Both the position numbers and the translations under genes were made by a program. Shown here one piece after another: positions 9,308 to 17,833 of a stretch of DNA of 64,000 bases. The DNA is taken from positions 62,001-126,000 of the forward strand of contig NZ_JALJRA010000016.1 in the NCBI RefSeq assembly GCF_022968135.1, in the 5' to 3' direction. The stretch is from Pseudorhizobium tarimense (GTDB lineage: Bacteria > Pseudomonadota > Alphaproteobacteria > Rhizobiales > Rhizobiaceae). The notes under the pieces were generated by a model that saw only the letters and a program-made list of their open reading frames with translations, was not told the DNA's origin and ran no database searches. Every line of letters begins with the position of its first letter. Position 1 is the stretch's first letter.

Positions 9308-10471
9308 TCAGCCGCCCTTGACGGAGCCCGCCAGAAGGCCGCGCACCAGATATCGCTGAAGACCGAAAAACACCAGAAGCGGAACGATGATGGTGATGAA
9401 AGCAGAGGCTGTCAGGATCTCCCAGTTGCCGCCACGCGAGCCCAACAGCGCGTTCAGACTCCCGGTCAGGACCAGCTGCCCGCGCCCGGTGCCGAGGAAG
9501 ACGATTGCGATCAACAGGTCGTTCCAGACCCAGAGGAACTGGAAGATGGCGAAAGACGCCAGCGCCGGGAACGAAAGCGGCAGGACGATCTTCATGAAGA
9601 TCTCGAAGTCACTTGCGCCGTCTACCCGGGCAGACTCGATGATTTCCTTGGGAAGACCGGCGATATAATTGCGCAGCAGATAGATGGCGAGCGGCATGCC
9701 GAAGGCCGTGTGCGCAAGCCAGATCCCAGCATAGGTCTTCGATGGAACGCCGAAGATCGAGCTTACCTCGTTGTAGAGCCGAAGAAGTGGGATAAGTGAC
9801 ATCTGCAGCGGCACGACAATGAGCCCGATCACTGTTGCGATCAGGATCGCTCGCCCTGGAAAATCCATCCAGGAGAGCGCATAGGCTGCGAATGCAGCGA
9901 TCAAGATCGGTATGATTGTGGCTGGGATGGTGACCGTCAGCGAATTGATGAAGGACTGGCCGATGCCTTCCGCGTCGATCACCCGCTCATAGTTTTCCAG
10001 CGTGAACTCCGGCGGGGTGGCGACGCTCAGATAGACCCGCTGGCCGCGGCTGCCCTCGAACGGCGTGTTCTTCGAATGAACGTAGGAACCGTCTGCGTTG
10101 ACCATCAGCGTCTCGCCGTCCCCGATATCGGCGTCCTCCCCGGCCTCGAATGCTGCCGGCTCCTGGACCCGCACGCCGAAGGCTCGCACCGTCCCCCCGG
10201 CTCCCTCTTCGAAGACATTGCCGGTAATGACATATTCATCGCCCTCCTGCCGCTGTTCGGAGGGATCGCCCAGCCTTGCGGCAGAGGTCTGCGAGGAACT
10301 GCTGAAAGCGGTCCACCAGCCGGAGGTGGTGATCTGGTCGCGATCGCGGATGGAGGTCACGAAGATGCCGAGCGTCGGGACGAGCCAAATGATCACGATG
10401 AGGAGCACCGAAAGATGCACGAGAAGGCGGGGAAGGCCGACGCGCCGGATGCGCGTTGCAAGTGCCGTCAT
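9308..10471 (-). CDS. aglG: Alpha-glucoside ABC transporter permease
   Basis: This is a 387-residue MalG-type inner-membrane permease. After the first membrane span (about 12-34) there is a large hydrophilic, Gly/Glu-rich insert (about residues 45-165) that is presumably periplasmic, then five further spans. The coupling-helix EAA motif ESARVDGASDFEIFMKIVLP is near residue 285. It starts 1 base after the aglF stop and pairs with AglF. The long insert is characteristic of AglG rather than of ordinary MalG. Confidence 0.92.
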   Translation of the reverse strand: MTALATRIRRVGLPRLLVHLSVLLIVIIWLVPTLGIFVTSIRDRDQITTSGWWTAFSSSSQTSAARLGDPSEQRQEGDEYVITGNVFEEGAGGTVRAFGVRVQEPAAFEAGEDADIGDGETLMVNADGSYVHSKNTPFEGSRGQRVYLSVATPPEFTLENYERVIDAEGIGQSFINSLTVTIPATIIPILIAAFAAYALSWMDFPGRAILIATVIGLIVVPLQMSLIPLLRLYNEVSSIFGVPSKTYAGIWLAHTAFGMPLAIYLLRNYIAGLPKEIIESARVDGASDFEIFMKIVLPLSFPALASFAIFQFLWVWNDLLIAIVFLGTGRGQLVLTGSLNALLGSRGGNWEILTASAFITIIVPLLVFFGLQRYLVRGLLAGSVKGG

Positions 10472-10472
10472 C

Positions 10473-11486
10473 TCAGTGCCCTCCCGTTTCGCGGTTCGCC
10501 TGGCGGATGTTCCAGATCATTATCGGCGTCACCGCTGCCATGATGACCAGCGCGATGACGGCGCTTCGGCCACTGTCGCCGCCGCCGCGGAACATCCAGT
10601 CGAACATCAGGTTGGCAAGCACCATGGTGTCCCACTGGCCGTTGGTCATGGTCAGCACGATGTCGAACACCTTGAGCACCAGGATGGTGATGGTCGTCCA
10701 GACAACGGCGATCGTTCCCCAGATCTGCGGGACCATGATCTTCCAGAAGATCTGCCAGCCATTGGCCCCATCGATCACGGCAGCCTCGATCGTCTCCTCC
10801 GGAATGCCGCGCAGGGCCGCCGACAGGATGACCATTGCGAACCCGGTCTGGATCCAGATCAGGATCACCATCAGGAAGAAGTTGTTCCAGAAGGGCATCG
10901 CGATCCAGACCTCGGGATCTCCGCCGAAGAAGGTGACGATAGCGTTCAGGAGACCGATCTGGGTTTCGCCCGCCCCGCGGTACTCGTAGATGAACTTCCA
11001 GATAACCGAGGCGCCAACGAAGGAGATCGCCATCGGCATGAAGACCAGGCTCTTGGCGATGCTTCCCCACCAGATTCTGTCCGTCAGGACGGCAATCACC
11101 AGCCCAAGGAAGGTGCAGGCGGCCGGCACGACGAGGAGCCAGAGGAAATTATTGAAGATCGACTGACGGAAGCCCGCGTCCTGCAGCGCCCAGCGGTAGT
11201 TCGACAACCCGACGAACACCGAACCGGTCCGGTCATAGAAGGACAGGATGAAGGTCGCGATCACCGGATAGACGAGATAGACCCCGAGCAGGAGCAATGC
11301 GGGTCCAAGGAAGAGCCACGGGCGAACGACTGCGCGACGATTGAGATTGCGGGAGGCCCGCTGGATGTCCCCGGATGGTGTGGGAAAGATCACCTGCAGG
11401 ATCTTGTCAGAAAGCCAATAGTAGAGAGCGCAGACGAAAACGCCGACGACCATCACTCCGACGGCCGATATGATCTGCGACACCAT
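10473..11486 (-). CDS. aglF: Alpha-glucoside ABC transporter permease
   Basis: The 337-residue MalF/UgpA-type permease has an N-terminal pair of membrane segments (about 5-25 and 57-80) and four or more later spans. The EAA-type loop EETIEAAVIDGANGWQIF is near residue 235. It is separated from aglE by 120 bases that contain a stem-loop, and it runs directly into aglG. Confidence 0.92.
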   Translation of the reverse strand: MVSQIISAVGVMVVGVFVCALYYWLSDKILQVIFPTPSGDIQRASRNLNRRAVVRPWLFLGPALLLLGVYLVYPVIATFILSFYDRTGSVFVGLSNYRWALQDAGFRQSIFNNFLWLLVVPAACTFLGLVIAVLTDRIWWGSIAKSLVFMPMAISFVGASVIWKFIYEYRGAGETQIGLLNAIVTFFGGDPEVWIAMPFWNNFFLMVILIWIQTGFAMVILSAALRGIPEETIEAAVIDGANGWQIFWKIMVPQIWGTIAVVWTTITILVLKVFDIVLTMTNGQWDTMVLANLMFDWMFRGGGDSGRSAVIALVIMAAVTPIMIWNIRQANRETGGH

Positions 11487-11558
11487 ACTCTACCTCCCCC
11501 GCCGGAGCGCCGTGTTTTTTGTCTTGTTATCCTCCCCAATGCATGCCGGGAGGGACGA

Positions 11559-11586
11559 AGCTGCGCCGGCTGAGGCGGGCGCAGCT
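11559..11586 (-). terminator. Intercistronic stem-loop between aglE and aglF
   Basis: A perfect 9-bp stem (AGCTGCGCC 11559-11567 / GGCGCAGCT 11578-11586) with a 10-base loop lies 20 bases beyond the aglE stop on the minus strand. It lacks a U tail. In binding-protein operons such hairpins commonly cause partial termination or protect the upstream mRNA, raising the level of the binding protein; that role is inferred here. Confidence 0.5.
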
Positions 11587-11606
11587 CCCGATCAGATCAG
11601 ACCAGA

Positions 11607-12968
11607 TCAGTTCAGGCCGTCCCAAGCCTGCTGGATTTCCTTGCCGACCGTCTCGGCATCCTTACCGCCAACATAGTCGACCATACCTGTCCAGAAGGCC
11701 CCAGCACCGATCTTGCCCGGCATCAGATCCGAAGCGTCGAAGCGGAAGGTGGTAGCAGAGGTGAGAATGTTACCCTGCTTCTTCAGCGGCTCGTTGGCAT
11801 AGGCATCGACGTTCACACCCTTATACGGCGTCAGGAAGGCCGCCTGCGCCATCCAGACCTCATGCGCGATCGGTGTCTTCAGGAACTCGATGAAGGCCTG
11901 TGCTGCGGGAGAGTCCTTGGTTATCGAGACCAAAGTGCCCGCGCCGAGAACCGGCGTTCCGAGGTCAGTCTTGGAGGCATAGGTCGGCATGTAGAAGAAG
12001 TCGGCATCCGTTCCGAGCTCCACGCCATCCGGGAAGAAGGACGGGATGAACGAAGCCTGGTGGTGCAGGTAGCACTTCGGCGGAATGTCGAAGAGGCCCT
12101 TAGGGCTGTCGCGGAAGTCGGTCGATGCGACTGCAGCAACACCGCCGCTGACATACTCCTCGTTCTTTGCAAACTTGCCGAACTCCTCGATGGCGCCGAC
12201 GACAGCGGGATCATCGAACTTGATCTCGTTGCTCACCCACTTGTCATAGGTCGCGGCCGGCTGCGTGCGGAGCATCATGTCCTCGACCCAGTCTGTCGCC
12301 GGCCAGCCGGTTGCGCCGCCCGATCCAAGGCCGATGCACCACGGAACGCCGCCGTCCTCGACGATCTGGTCGCTGAGCGCGATCAACTCCTCCATCGTCT
12401 TGGGAACTTCGTAGCCGGCTTCCTCGAAGTTTTCCGGCACATACCAGACGAGCGACTTCACGTCGGCCTTGTAGGGGAATGCGTAGAAATGCTCGTTGCC
12501 CTCTGGGCCCTCATAGGTGCCGTAGCCGACCCAGCTTTCGCCCGCGCCATAGTTTTCCTCGACCCAGTTTGCCGTTTCCTCGCCCAGCGGGGTCAAGAAG
12601 CCCTTTTCCGCAAGATCGGCGAGCAGGCCGGGCTGCGGGAGAATGGCGATGTTCGGCGGCGAGCCAGCCTGCGTGTCGATGACGATCTGCTGTTCGTAAT
12701 TTTCCGAAGAGGAATAGCGCGCGTCGACCCCCGTCGCCTCGCGGAAGTAGGCCAGCACGCTGTTGAAGAGGATTTCGTCGTCACCACGCCAAGGCCCGAA
12801 GAGGGTGAGGGTCTGGCCCTGCAGGTCACCGTGCGCTGCCTTGAAATCCTCGTAGCTTTGCCAGTTGAAGCGGGAATCCTCCCGTGGCGCGAACTTCAGC
12901 TCCTGTGCTGCAGCAGTTCCTGCGATCAAGGCCGCGATCGCTGCGCCCATCAAGAGTGATCTCTTCAT
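11607..12968 (-). CDS. aglE: Alpha-glucoside ABC transporter periplasmic binding protein
   Basis: The 453-residue extracellular solute-binding protein captures alpha-glucosides in the periplasm. The signal peptide MKRSLLMGAAIAALIAGTAAA is followed by cleavage before QEL. The frame remains open upstream to 13235, but the start at 12968 has AGGGAGG 7 bases upstream and gives the signal peptide at residue 1. It is the first gene of aglE-F-G-A-K. Confidence 0.94.
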   Translation of the reverse strand: MKRSLLMGAAIAALIAGTAAAQELKFAPREDSRFNWQSYEDFKAAHGDLQGQTLTLFGPWRGDDEILFNSVLAYFREATGVDARYSSSENYEQQIVIDTQAGSPPNIAILPQPGLLADLAEKGFLTPLGEETANWVEENYGAGESWVGYGTYEGPEGNEHFYAFPYKADVKSLVWYVPENFEEAGYEVPKTMEELIALSDQIVEDGGVPWCIGLGSGGATGWPATDWVEDMMLRTQPAATYDKWVSNEIKFDDPAVVGAIEEFGKFAKNEEYVSGGVAAVASTDFRDSPKGLFDIPPKCYLHHQASFIPSFFPDGVELGTDADFFYMPTYASKTDLGTPVLGAGTLVSITKDSPAAQAFIEFLKTPIAHEVWMAQAAFLTPYKGVNVDAYANEPLKKQGNILTSATTFRFDASDLMPGKIGAGAFWTGMVDYVGGKDAETVGKEIQQAWDGLN

Positions 12969-13191
12969 GTCGGACCTCCCTGGTATCCTATTGAACGTCT
13001 TTTCGCGGCACGGCAGCGAGGCTGCGTGCGCCCTTCCTTCCTTGTTCCAGTAGGTGTTCTTCTTCCAGGGGGAGTCAAGACCCTCGGATCGCAGAGGGCG
13101 CTGGCTCATAGCTCTTGCCGGCAGCACGAGGCGGACAGGCCGAAGGACATAACGCGGTCGGTAGTGGTGTCTGCGAGGCTCAGTGGAAAGC
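12969..13191 (-). other. Non-coding region upstream of aglE (agl promoter region)
   Basis: These 223 bases lie between the folD stop and the aglE start. They must hold the agl promoter if the operon is transcribed separately from folD. A small palindrome (GCAGC-GAG-GCTGC, 13013-13025) lies 45-57 bases upstream of the aglE ATG. No LacI-family regulator gene and no convincing folD terminator are visible. Confidence 0.4.
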
Positions 13192-14091
13192 CTAGAACTT
13201 CGGGACGGGGCGTCCGGCGGCACGATGTGCCGCAACCAACGTGTTTGCCATCAGCATGGCAATCGTCATCGGTCCAACGCCACCCGGTACCGGCGTGATC
13301 GCTCCAGCGACCTCGGCGCATTCGTCATAGGCGACGTCGCCGGTGATCTTGCTCATCCCCTCCCCCTTATCCGGCGCCGGAACACGGTTGATGCCGACAT
13401 CGATGACTGTCGCACCCGGCTTGACCCAAGACGCTTTGACCATGTGCGGCCGCCCCACAGCTGCGACCAAGATATCGGCCCCGCGGCAGATTCCGGCGAG
13501 ATCCTTGCTCCGCGAATGCGCCATGGTGACGGTGGCATTAGCAGATAGCAGCAGCAGGCCCATCGGCTTGCCGAACAGATTGGATCGTCCAATTACTACC
13601 GCATTCAGTCCAGACAGATCGGCGCCGTGTATCTTGTTGATCAGGATCAGTGCGCCAGCGGGTGTACAAGAAATCAGACCGCTGGCGAGATCGCCCGTGG
13701 CGAGCTTGCCGGCGTTGACGACGTTCAGCCCGTCGACATCTTTTTCGGGTGCGATGGACTGGATGATTGGCTCGGCGTTCAGATGCTGGGGCAACGGCAG
13801 CTGCACCAGGATGCCATGAATGGAGGGATCGGCGTTCAGCTCGGCAACCAGGGCTTCCAGTTCTTCCTGCTTCGTCTCCTCGGGAAGGCTGTGCTGAATC
13901 GAGTTGAAGCCGCACTGCTTGGCCATCTTGCTCTTGGAATTGACATAAGCGTGGCTGGCCGGATCGTTCCCGACGATGACGACCGCCAGGCCAGGCTTGA
14001 TGCCAGTTTCTTGTTCCAGGGTCTTCGCGGCAGAACTCACGGTCTCGATGACCGATGCTGCGGCATGCTTTCCGTCGATGATGTGCGCCAC
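13192..14091 (-). CDS. folD: Bifunctional methylenetetrahydrofolate dehydrogenase/cyclohydrolase
   Basis: The 299-residue FolD interconverts 5,10-methylene-, methenyl- and 10-formyl-tetrahydrofolate in the cytoplasm. The catalytic Tyr/Lys pair is in YVNSK (Y49, K53), followed by the family block KDVDGLN and the nucleotide-binding motif GRSNLFGKP. The C-terminal [12 protein letters not shown] block is complete. Length is normal. It is an unusual neighbour between agl and flagellar genes. Confidence 0.96.
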   Translation of the reverse strand: MAHIIDGKHAAASVIETVSSAAKTLEQETGIKPGLAVVIVGNDPASHAYVNSKSKMAKQCGFNSIQHSLPEETKQEELEALVAELNADPSIHGILVQLPLPQHLNAEPIIQSIAPEKDVDGLNVVNAGKLATGDLASGLISCTPAGALILINKIHGADLSGLNAVVIGRSNLFGKPMGLLLLSANATVTMAHSRSKDLAGICRGADILVAAVGRPHMVKASWVKPGATVIDVGINRVPAPDKGEGMSKITGDVAYDECAEVAGAITPVPGGVGPMTIAMLMANTLVAAHRAAGRPVPKF

Positions 14092-14229
14092 GCAATTTTC
14101 CCCTTGTCCACCAAAAAGCCGAAGCCGAGGCCACCAGAAGATAGCCTTGCCAGGTCACGCCTTAGCTTCGGCTTGCGAACAAATGCAAGGCTGTTGCGAC
14201 AAAATCGGTCGAAAGGGGGCGCGAAGCGA

Positions 14230-14913
14230 TCAGGCCGCTTTCGACCCGGAAGAGCTTTTCCCGGCAAGAAGCGCAGGGCGGAAATCCGCAGCTTGCGGGC
14301 GCTGGGCCAGCCTGTGCAGCCGCTGATCGGCAAAGAAGACCAGACCGGCCGGAACGCCGGCAAGGCGGATCCTGTCCGAGATGCTGAGGCGGCCTTTGAC
14401 GACCACAACCAGATCCGCCGCCTGCCCTTCTCGAAGCGCCTCGAAGGAGGATGCAAAGATGCCGTGCCAAGATGTGTGGGCCTGAAGGTGGTCTTGTAAG
14501 GGCCGTATCCCTGAGGAACTGTCGCCAACAACCAGGACTCGGAGCGGTCGCTCGATGTAGGTCAGAAGCGCCGGAAGGACGGTTTCGGCTGAGAATGTGC
14601 CTTGTGGCCGTACCCGGCAGAAGCGCGCGACGAGACCTCCCACACCAATCCGGGAGGGCAGAAGCACCTGCTGCGAAAGCCAGCTGCGGTAGTCGGCATC
14701 GAAGAGCTGTCGAAGCAAGGTCCTGCCGTCCAAGAAGGAGACCTCGCTCCTGACGCCCTTGCGGGAGACCATGGCCTCGGCCTTGGCAAGAAGCTCAGGC
14801 CAGGGAAGATCCAGAACGGGCAGACCTGCGACATGCCGCTCCGTCGGCCAAATCTTCCGGCCTGGCTCGACCTTGGTAACTAGCTGCGAGTGAATGAAAG
14901 ACAAAAGCCGCAT
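14230..14913 (-). CDS. WecG/TagA/CpsF-like glycosyltransferase homologue (divergent)
   Basis: The protein has 227 residues and no signal peptide. Residues 28-155 follow the layout of the WecG/TagA/CpsF family: GLPVLDLPWPELL, then FLDGRTLL, then a GxGG-like segment, then ERPLRVLVVGDSSSGIRPLQDHLQA, resembling the 'LFLLGGxPGVAExAAxxL' block. The key Asp/Gly residues of the acceptor loop are poorly kept, so activity is uncertain. The Shine-Dalgarno AAGGAGGG sits 10 bases before the ATG. A role in flagellin or surface glycan modification is only a guess from position. Confidence 0.45.
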   Translation of the reverse strand: MRLLSFIHSQLVTKVEPGRKIWPTERHVAGLPVLDLPWPELLAKAEAMVSRKGVRSEVSFLDGRTLLRQLFDADYRSWLSQQVLLPSRIGVGGLVARFCRVRPQGTFSAETVLPALLTYIERPLRVLVVGDSSSGIRPLQDHLQAHTSWHGIFASSFEALREGQAADLVVVVKGRLSISDRIRLAGVPAGLVFFADQRLHRLAQRPQAADFRPALLAGKSSSGSKAA

Positions 14914-14973
14914 GGATGCTCATCCCCTCCTTGTTCCGAGAGGGGACTAGCAGACGGGAATGAACGGAAACCC

Positions 14974-15004
14974 AAGCGGATCGCTAAATATTTAGCATCC
15001 GCTT
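14974..15004 (-). terminator. Long palindromic stem-loop at the end of the flagellar block
   Basis: AAGCGGAT (14974-14981) pairs with ATCCGCTT (14997-15004). Inside it lies a perfect 14-bp palindrome GCTAAATATTTAGC (14983-14996), with one bulged base. It is 21 bases past the FliL-like stop and 61 bases upstream of the next gene's start, so it could be a terminator or an operator for the WecG-like gene. Confidence 0.55.
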
Positions 15005-15024
15005 TATTTGAAGTTTCTGGAGCG

Positions 15025-15564
15025 TCAGTGACCTGGCGGCGCAGGTTCTTCAACCGTGATGCCCTGGACGATCTTGGTCGCCTCGATCGGCCGCTTGCCT
15101 TCCCTCGCCACGTTAGTACGAATATCTTCCTTCGAAAGGTAATCGAGCTGCTCCACCAGGACTTCGGCCACCATGTCGTCTCCCAGTCGGTGGTTCATGT
15201 CGTCCTTGATCCGGGTGCGGAAGGTCTCCAGATCGAAGGCTCCAGGGTTCCCCAGATCGATCATCTTGTCGCCCACCAGCAGCGTGAAGAGCTCATCCGT
15301 CGTGAGCTCCGTCATCGGCAACTCCGCCCCCTTGATCTTCTCCTTGTCCATCATGAAGGAGAAGCGACCGAGAAAGTAGCCCGTGACCATGCCGTTGGAA
15401 ATGACAGGGATCGTCAGCGATTCTCCTCTTACGAGCTGCAACGCTTCCTTCTTCGCCGCTTCTTCGTCGACAGGTGGCGGCGGAGCCGACATCTGCACGG
15501 AGAAATAGACCGCACCCAGCGTAACGAGGCAGACCCAAAGGCCGGTGAGCAGGAGCTTCAGCAT
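15025..15564 (-). CDS. FliL-like single-span membrane protein of the flagellar cluster
   Basis: This is a 179-residue protein with one N-terminal membrane segment (about 1-24) and a periplasmic remainder. The pattern FLGRFSFMMD...ELTTDELFTLLVG and the C-terminal FRTRIKDDMNHRLG...LVEQLDYLSKEDI resembles the periplasmic domain of FliL, which surrounds stators at the basal body. A canonical FliL is encoded at 38568-39071, so this is a second, divergent copy or a paralogue with another role. Its start overlaps the upstream stop (TGATG). Confidence 0.5.
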   Translation of the reverse strand: MLKLLLTGLWVCLVTLGAVYFSVQMSAPPPPVDEEAAKKEALQLVRGESLTIPVISNGMVTGYFLGRFSFMMDKEKIKGAELPMTELTTDELFTLLVGDKMIDLGNPGAFDLETFRTRIKDDMNHRLGDDMVAEVLVEQLDYLSKEDIRTNVAREGKRPIEATKIVQGITVEEPAPPGH

Positions 15565-15953
15565 CAGTTCTCGCTGTAGAGGAATTGTTCCTGGGTATAG
15601 GTGCCGTCGCCGTCAGCCTCACGCGCGGCGTTCTTCAGAAGATCGGCCACTGCACGCACTGCATGCAGATGCGCCTCAACGCGCCTTGCGTTCAGCGCCA
15701 GCTTGTCCTTGAGCGAATGCATCTGGTCGATATGCGTGACTGCGAGTTCCTTCGGGTCGGTGCTGCGGAACAGCATCGTCAATTCGTAGAGGCAGCGACT
15801 CTTGTGCGCGTTTGAGACCTTGAGGTCGAACTGCGGGTCGGTTCCGATCCGCTGGTTTTCGTTGTCGACGATCATCTCAAGGCGACCAAGCACGGTCTTG
15901 ATCCGGTGATCGTTGGATACGACTTCCATATTTCCTGCCCCAATCTCGGCCAT
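15564..15953 (-). CDS. flgN: FlgN-like export chaperone
   Basis: The protein of about 129 residues is helical. A leucine-rich helix (RIKTVLGRLEMIVDNENQRI) is followed by 'K..LYELTML' and a basic helix, the pattern of FlgN chaperones that escort FlgK and FlgL to the export gate. The ATG at 15953 has GAGG 6 bases upstream inside the preceding gene; the ATG at 15929 (AGGA upstream) is an alternative. It is tightly packed between FlgJ-like and FliL-like genes. The assignment rests on pattern and position. Confidence 0.55.
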   Translation of the reverse strand: MAEIGAGNMEVVSNDHRIKTVLGRLEMIVDNENQRIGTDPQFDLKVSNAHKSRCLYELTMLFRSTDPKELAVTHIDQMHSLKDKLALNARRVEAHLHAVRAVADLLKNAAREADGDGTYTQEQFLYSEN

Positions 15954-15954
15954 C

Positions 15955-16509
15955 TCAGGCCTCACTTTCGTTGGCGGCCGAAAGGCCGAGAACCTGACGT
16001 TCGAAATCCGTGACGAGCCTCATCGCCTGGCTGCGGTCATCCTCGTCGGTGGTGGCGTTCACCACCTTGCCTTCGCTTCTCGCCAAGGCTTGCGAATACA
16101 TCTGTTCGGCGATGCCGACGCCGCCGTTCTTGGACATGCCGTCAGCAATCTGCTCGGCCATCATGCTCTTCCAGAACTCGCCGGCAGAGCCCTTGCCGTA
16201 GACCTGTTCGCTGTCATTCGGCAGCATGGAGCCGATGAAGTTCTGCAAGATGCTCGCTTCGAATTTCCGGTACTCTTCAGGCATCTGCACCGAGTGCTTG
16301 CTCGGCTCGGCATTTCCGAGACCCGCCTTCGTTGCCGGCTGGGAGATGATGTCCATGGCGGCACCGAAGCCGGCGCCCGCCTCCGCCAGGCTGGTTGCCG
16401 CAAAAGCCGCCCTGTTGGCTTTCAGCTTTGCCTGCGCCGCCTGAACTTCCGTTGGGTCTGCAGCCTTTACGACATCAAGGATAAGGTCGCTGGGAGGAGA
16501 GATGGCCAC
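15955..16509 (-). CDS. flgJ: FlgJ-type rod-binding protein
   Basis: The 184-residue protein carries, at about residues 78-140, the rod-binding domain pattern FEASILQNFIGSML...YGKGSAGEFWKSMMAEQIADGMSKNGGVGIAEQM. This matches the N-terminal domain of FlgJ, which caps the growing rod. The muramidase domain found in enterobacterial FlgJ is absent. That fits the separate lytic transglycosylase at 26513-27097. Confidence 0.75.
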   Translation of the reverse strand: MAISPPSDLILDVVKAADPTEVQAAQAKLKANRAAFAATSLAEAGAGFGAAMDIISQPATKAGLGNAEPSKHSVQMPEEYRKFEASILQNFIGSMLPNDSEQVYGKGSAGEFWKSMMAEQIADGMSKNGGVGIAEQMYSQALARSEGKVVNATTDEDDRSQAMRLVTDFERQVLGLSAANESEA

Positions 16510-16633
16510 GTTTTATTCCTTTCGCCATGGCTGAGACATCGGCGACCTGAAGGACGCGACGTGCCAGCAACACTTTGATCTGGTGCGTATTTCCGACCCT
16601 GCTCAACGAGCTTCGGGAATACCGTGGGCTAGA

Positions 16634-17047
16634 CTATGAGGTCTGAACCTTGCTGGAGGCTGGCGCCGCCAGCGTTATTTCAAGAAGATCGTAAGTAGCC
16701 TGGTCGCTGGCTTCACGGTCCTCCAGTTCCCGCGCCTCCTTCATGTGCTCCTCCAGGCGCTCTGCCTTCGTGCGCTCCTTGAGGACCTTGTTCTCCTGGA
16801 TCTGCTGCACGTTTTCCAGCTGCTGCTCCTTGATAGCAAGGCGACCGAACCGTTCGACATAATGTTGAGAGAACTGCCGGTGAACCGGCTCCAGAGAGCC
16901 TATGGCCTCAATTACGATATCCATCGTTTGCGCGACTTCTTCGCGATGTCGCGTGGTCGCTGCAAGTTCGCTCTCGGCCATTTTCTCCAGATGCCGCTGT
17001 ACCGCCACCAACCGCTTCAGCTTTTTTGATCGGTTCAGCTCGGCCAT
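16634..17047 (-). CDS. fliJ: FliJ-like coiled-coil protein
   Basis: The 137-residue protein is almost entirely charged coiled coil (LKRLVAVQRHLEKMAE..., VLKERTKAERLEEHMKEA), like FliJ, the central stalk of the export ATPase complex. The ATG at 17047, with GAGGG upstream, lies 8 bases after the fliR stop; the frame is open to 17086 inside fliR. No other fliJ candidate is next to fliI, so this gene probably fills that role. Confidence 0.55.
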   Translation of the reverse strand: MAELNRSKKLKRLVAVQRHLEKMAESELAATTRHREEVAQTMDIVIEAIGSLEPVHRQFSQHYVERFGRLAIKEQQLENVQQIQENKVLKERTKAERLEEHMKEARELEDREASDQATYDLLEITLAAPASSKVQTS

Positions 17048-17054
17048 AACACCC

Positions 17055-17813
17055 TCAAAACGACAGGAAGACCATCGCGAAGCCATCCGCGAACTGGCGG
17101 ATGAAGGCTGCGATAGAAAGGTAGAGGAGGAACAGGCCCCCCGTGATCAGGAACGGCGTCGAGATGAAGAAGACCGGGATCTGCGGCGCGAGCTTGTTGA
17201 TGAGGCCGATCGCCACGTTGAACATCAGTCCGTAGATAAGGAAGGGGCTTGCAAGCCGCAGCATCAAGCCTGTTGTAGCGCGCAAGGTGTCGGTGAGGGT
17301 AATCAGCATCTTCTGCGGGTCGATCACATCCCCCAGCGGAGTTGCCGCATAGGACTCCACCAGTGCGCGGAAAACGACGTGGTGGAAATCCATCATGAAA
17401 AGCATCAGGAGAGCGCTGAAACTCAGCAGGTTCGTGAGTTGGTTCTCGGACGTATCTTCCAAGACGTCCGAACCGCCAGGAGCGGTGAAGCCGATCGACA
17501 TCGTGAGGATTGCACCCGCATACTGCATGCCGAGGGTATAAAGCCGGGCGATCAGGCCGTACACCACGCCCACTGCGGTCTCGCTGACAATAAGGCCGAC
17601 ATAGGTGGCGCCCGGCGAGGAGGCGCGTGGATAGATCGTGTCCCACAGCAGGGGCAGGACCGCCATCGACACCGCGATCGCGACCAGAAGCCTTACATTC
17701 GTGGGAACGCGAGCGCTACCGAACCCCGGCAGCACCATGATACATGCCCCCATCCGGCAGAACGCCAGAAACAAGGCGAGAATGGTCCCTTGCGGGTCGA
17801 GGAGCATCAGCAC
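17055..17813 (-). CDS. fliR: Flagellar export gate protein FliR
   Basis: The 252-residue integral membrane protein has about six hydrophobic spans, beginning with ILALFLAFCRMGACIMVLPGF. The conserved SARVPTNVRLLVAIAVS segment and QYAGAILTMSIGF motif are typical of FliR/SctT, a subunit of the FliPQR export gate. It starts 20 bases after the flhA stop. Confidence 0.95.
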   Translation of the reverse strand: MLMLLDPQGTILALFLAFCRMGACIMVLPGFGSARVPTNVRLLVAIAVSMAVLPLLWDTIYPRASSPGATYVGLIVSETAVGVVYGLIARLYTLGMQYAGAILTMSIGFTAPGGSDVLEDTSENQLTNLLSFSALLMLFMMDFHHVVFRALVESYAATPLGDVIDPQKMLITLTDTLRATTGLMLRLASPFLIYGLMFNVAIGLINKLAPQIPVFFISTPFLITGGLFLLYLSIAAFIRQFADGFAMVFLSF

Positions 17814-17833
17814 GATCCCTTACGGGTCGGTCA

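Noticed and set aside
10098..11573. 491-codon open frame on the plus strand
   Set aside because: Antisense to aglG and aglF; charged low-complexity translation typical of the opposite strand of membrane-protein genes.
11862..12959. 365-codon open frame on the plus strand
   Set aside because: Antisense to aglE, Arg/Glu-rich with no recognised motif.
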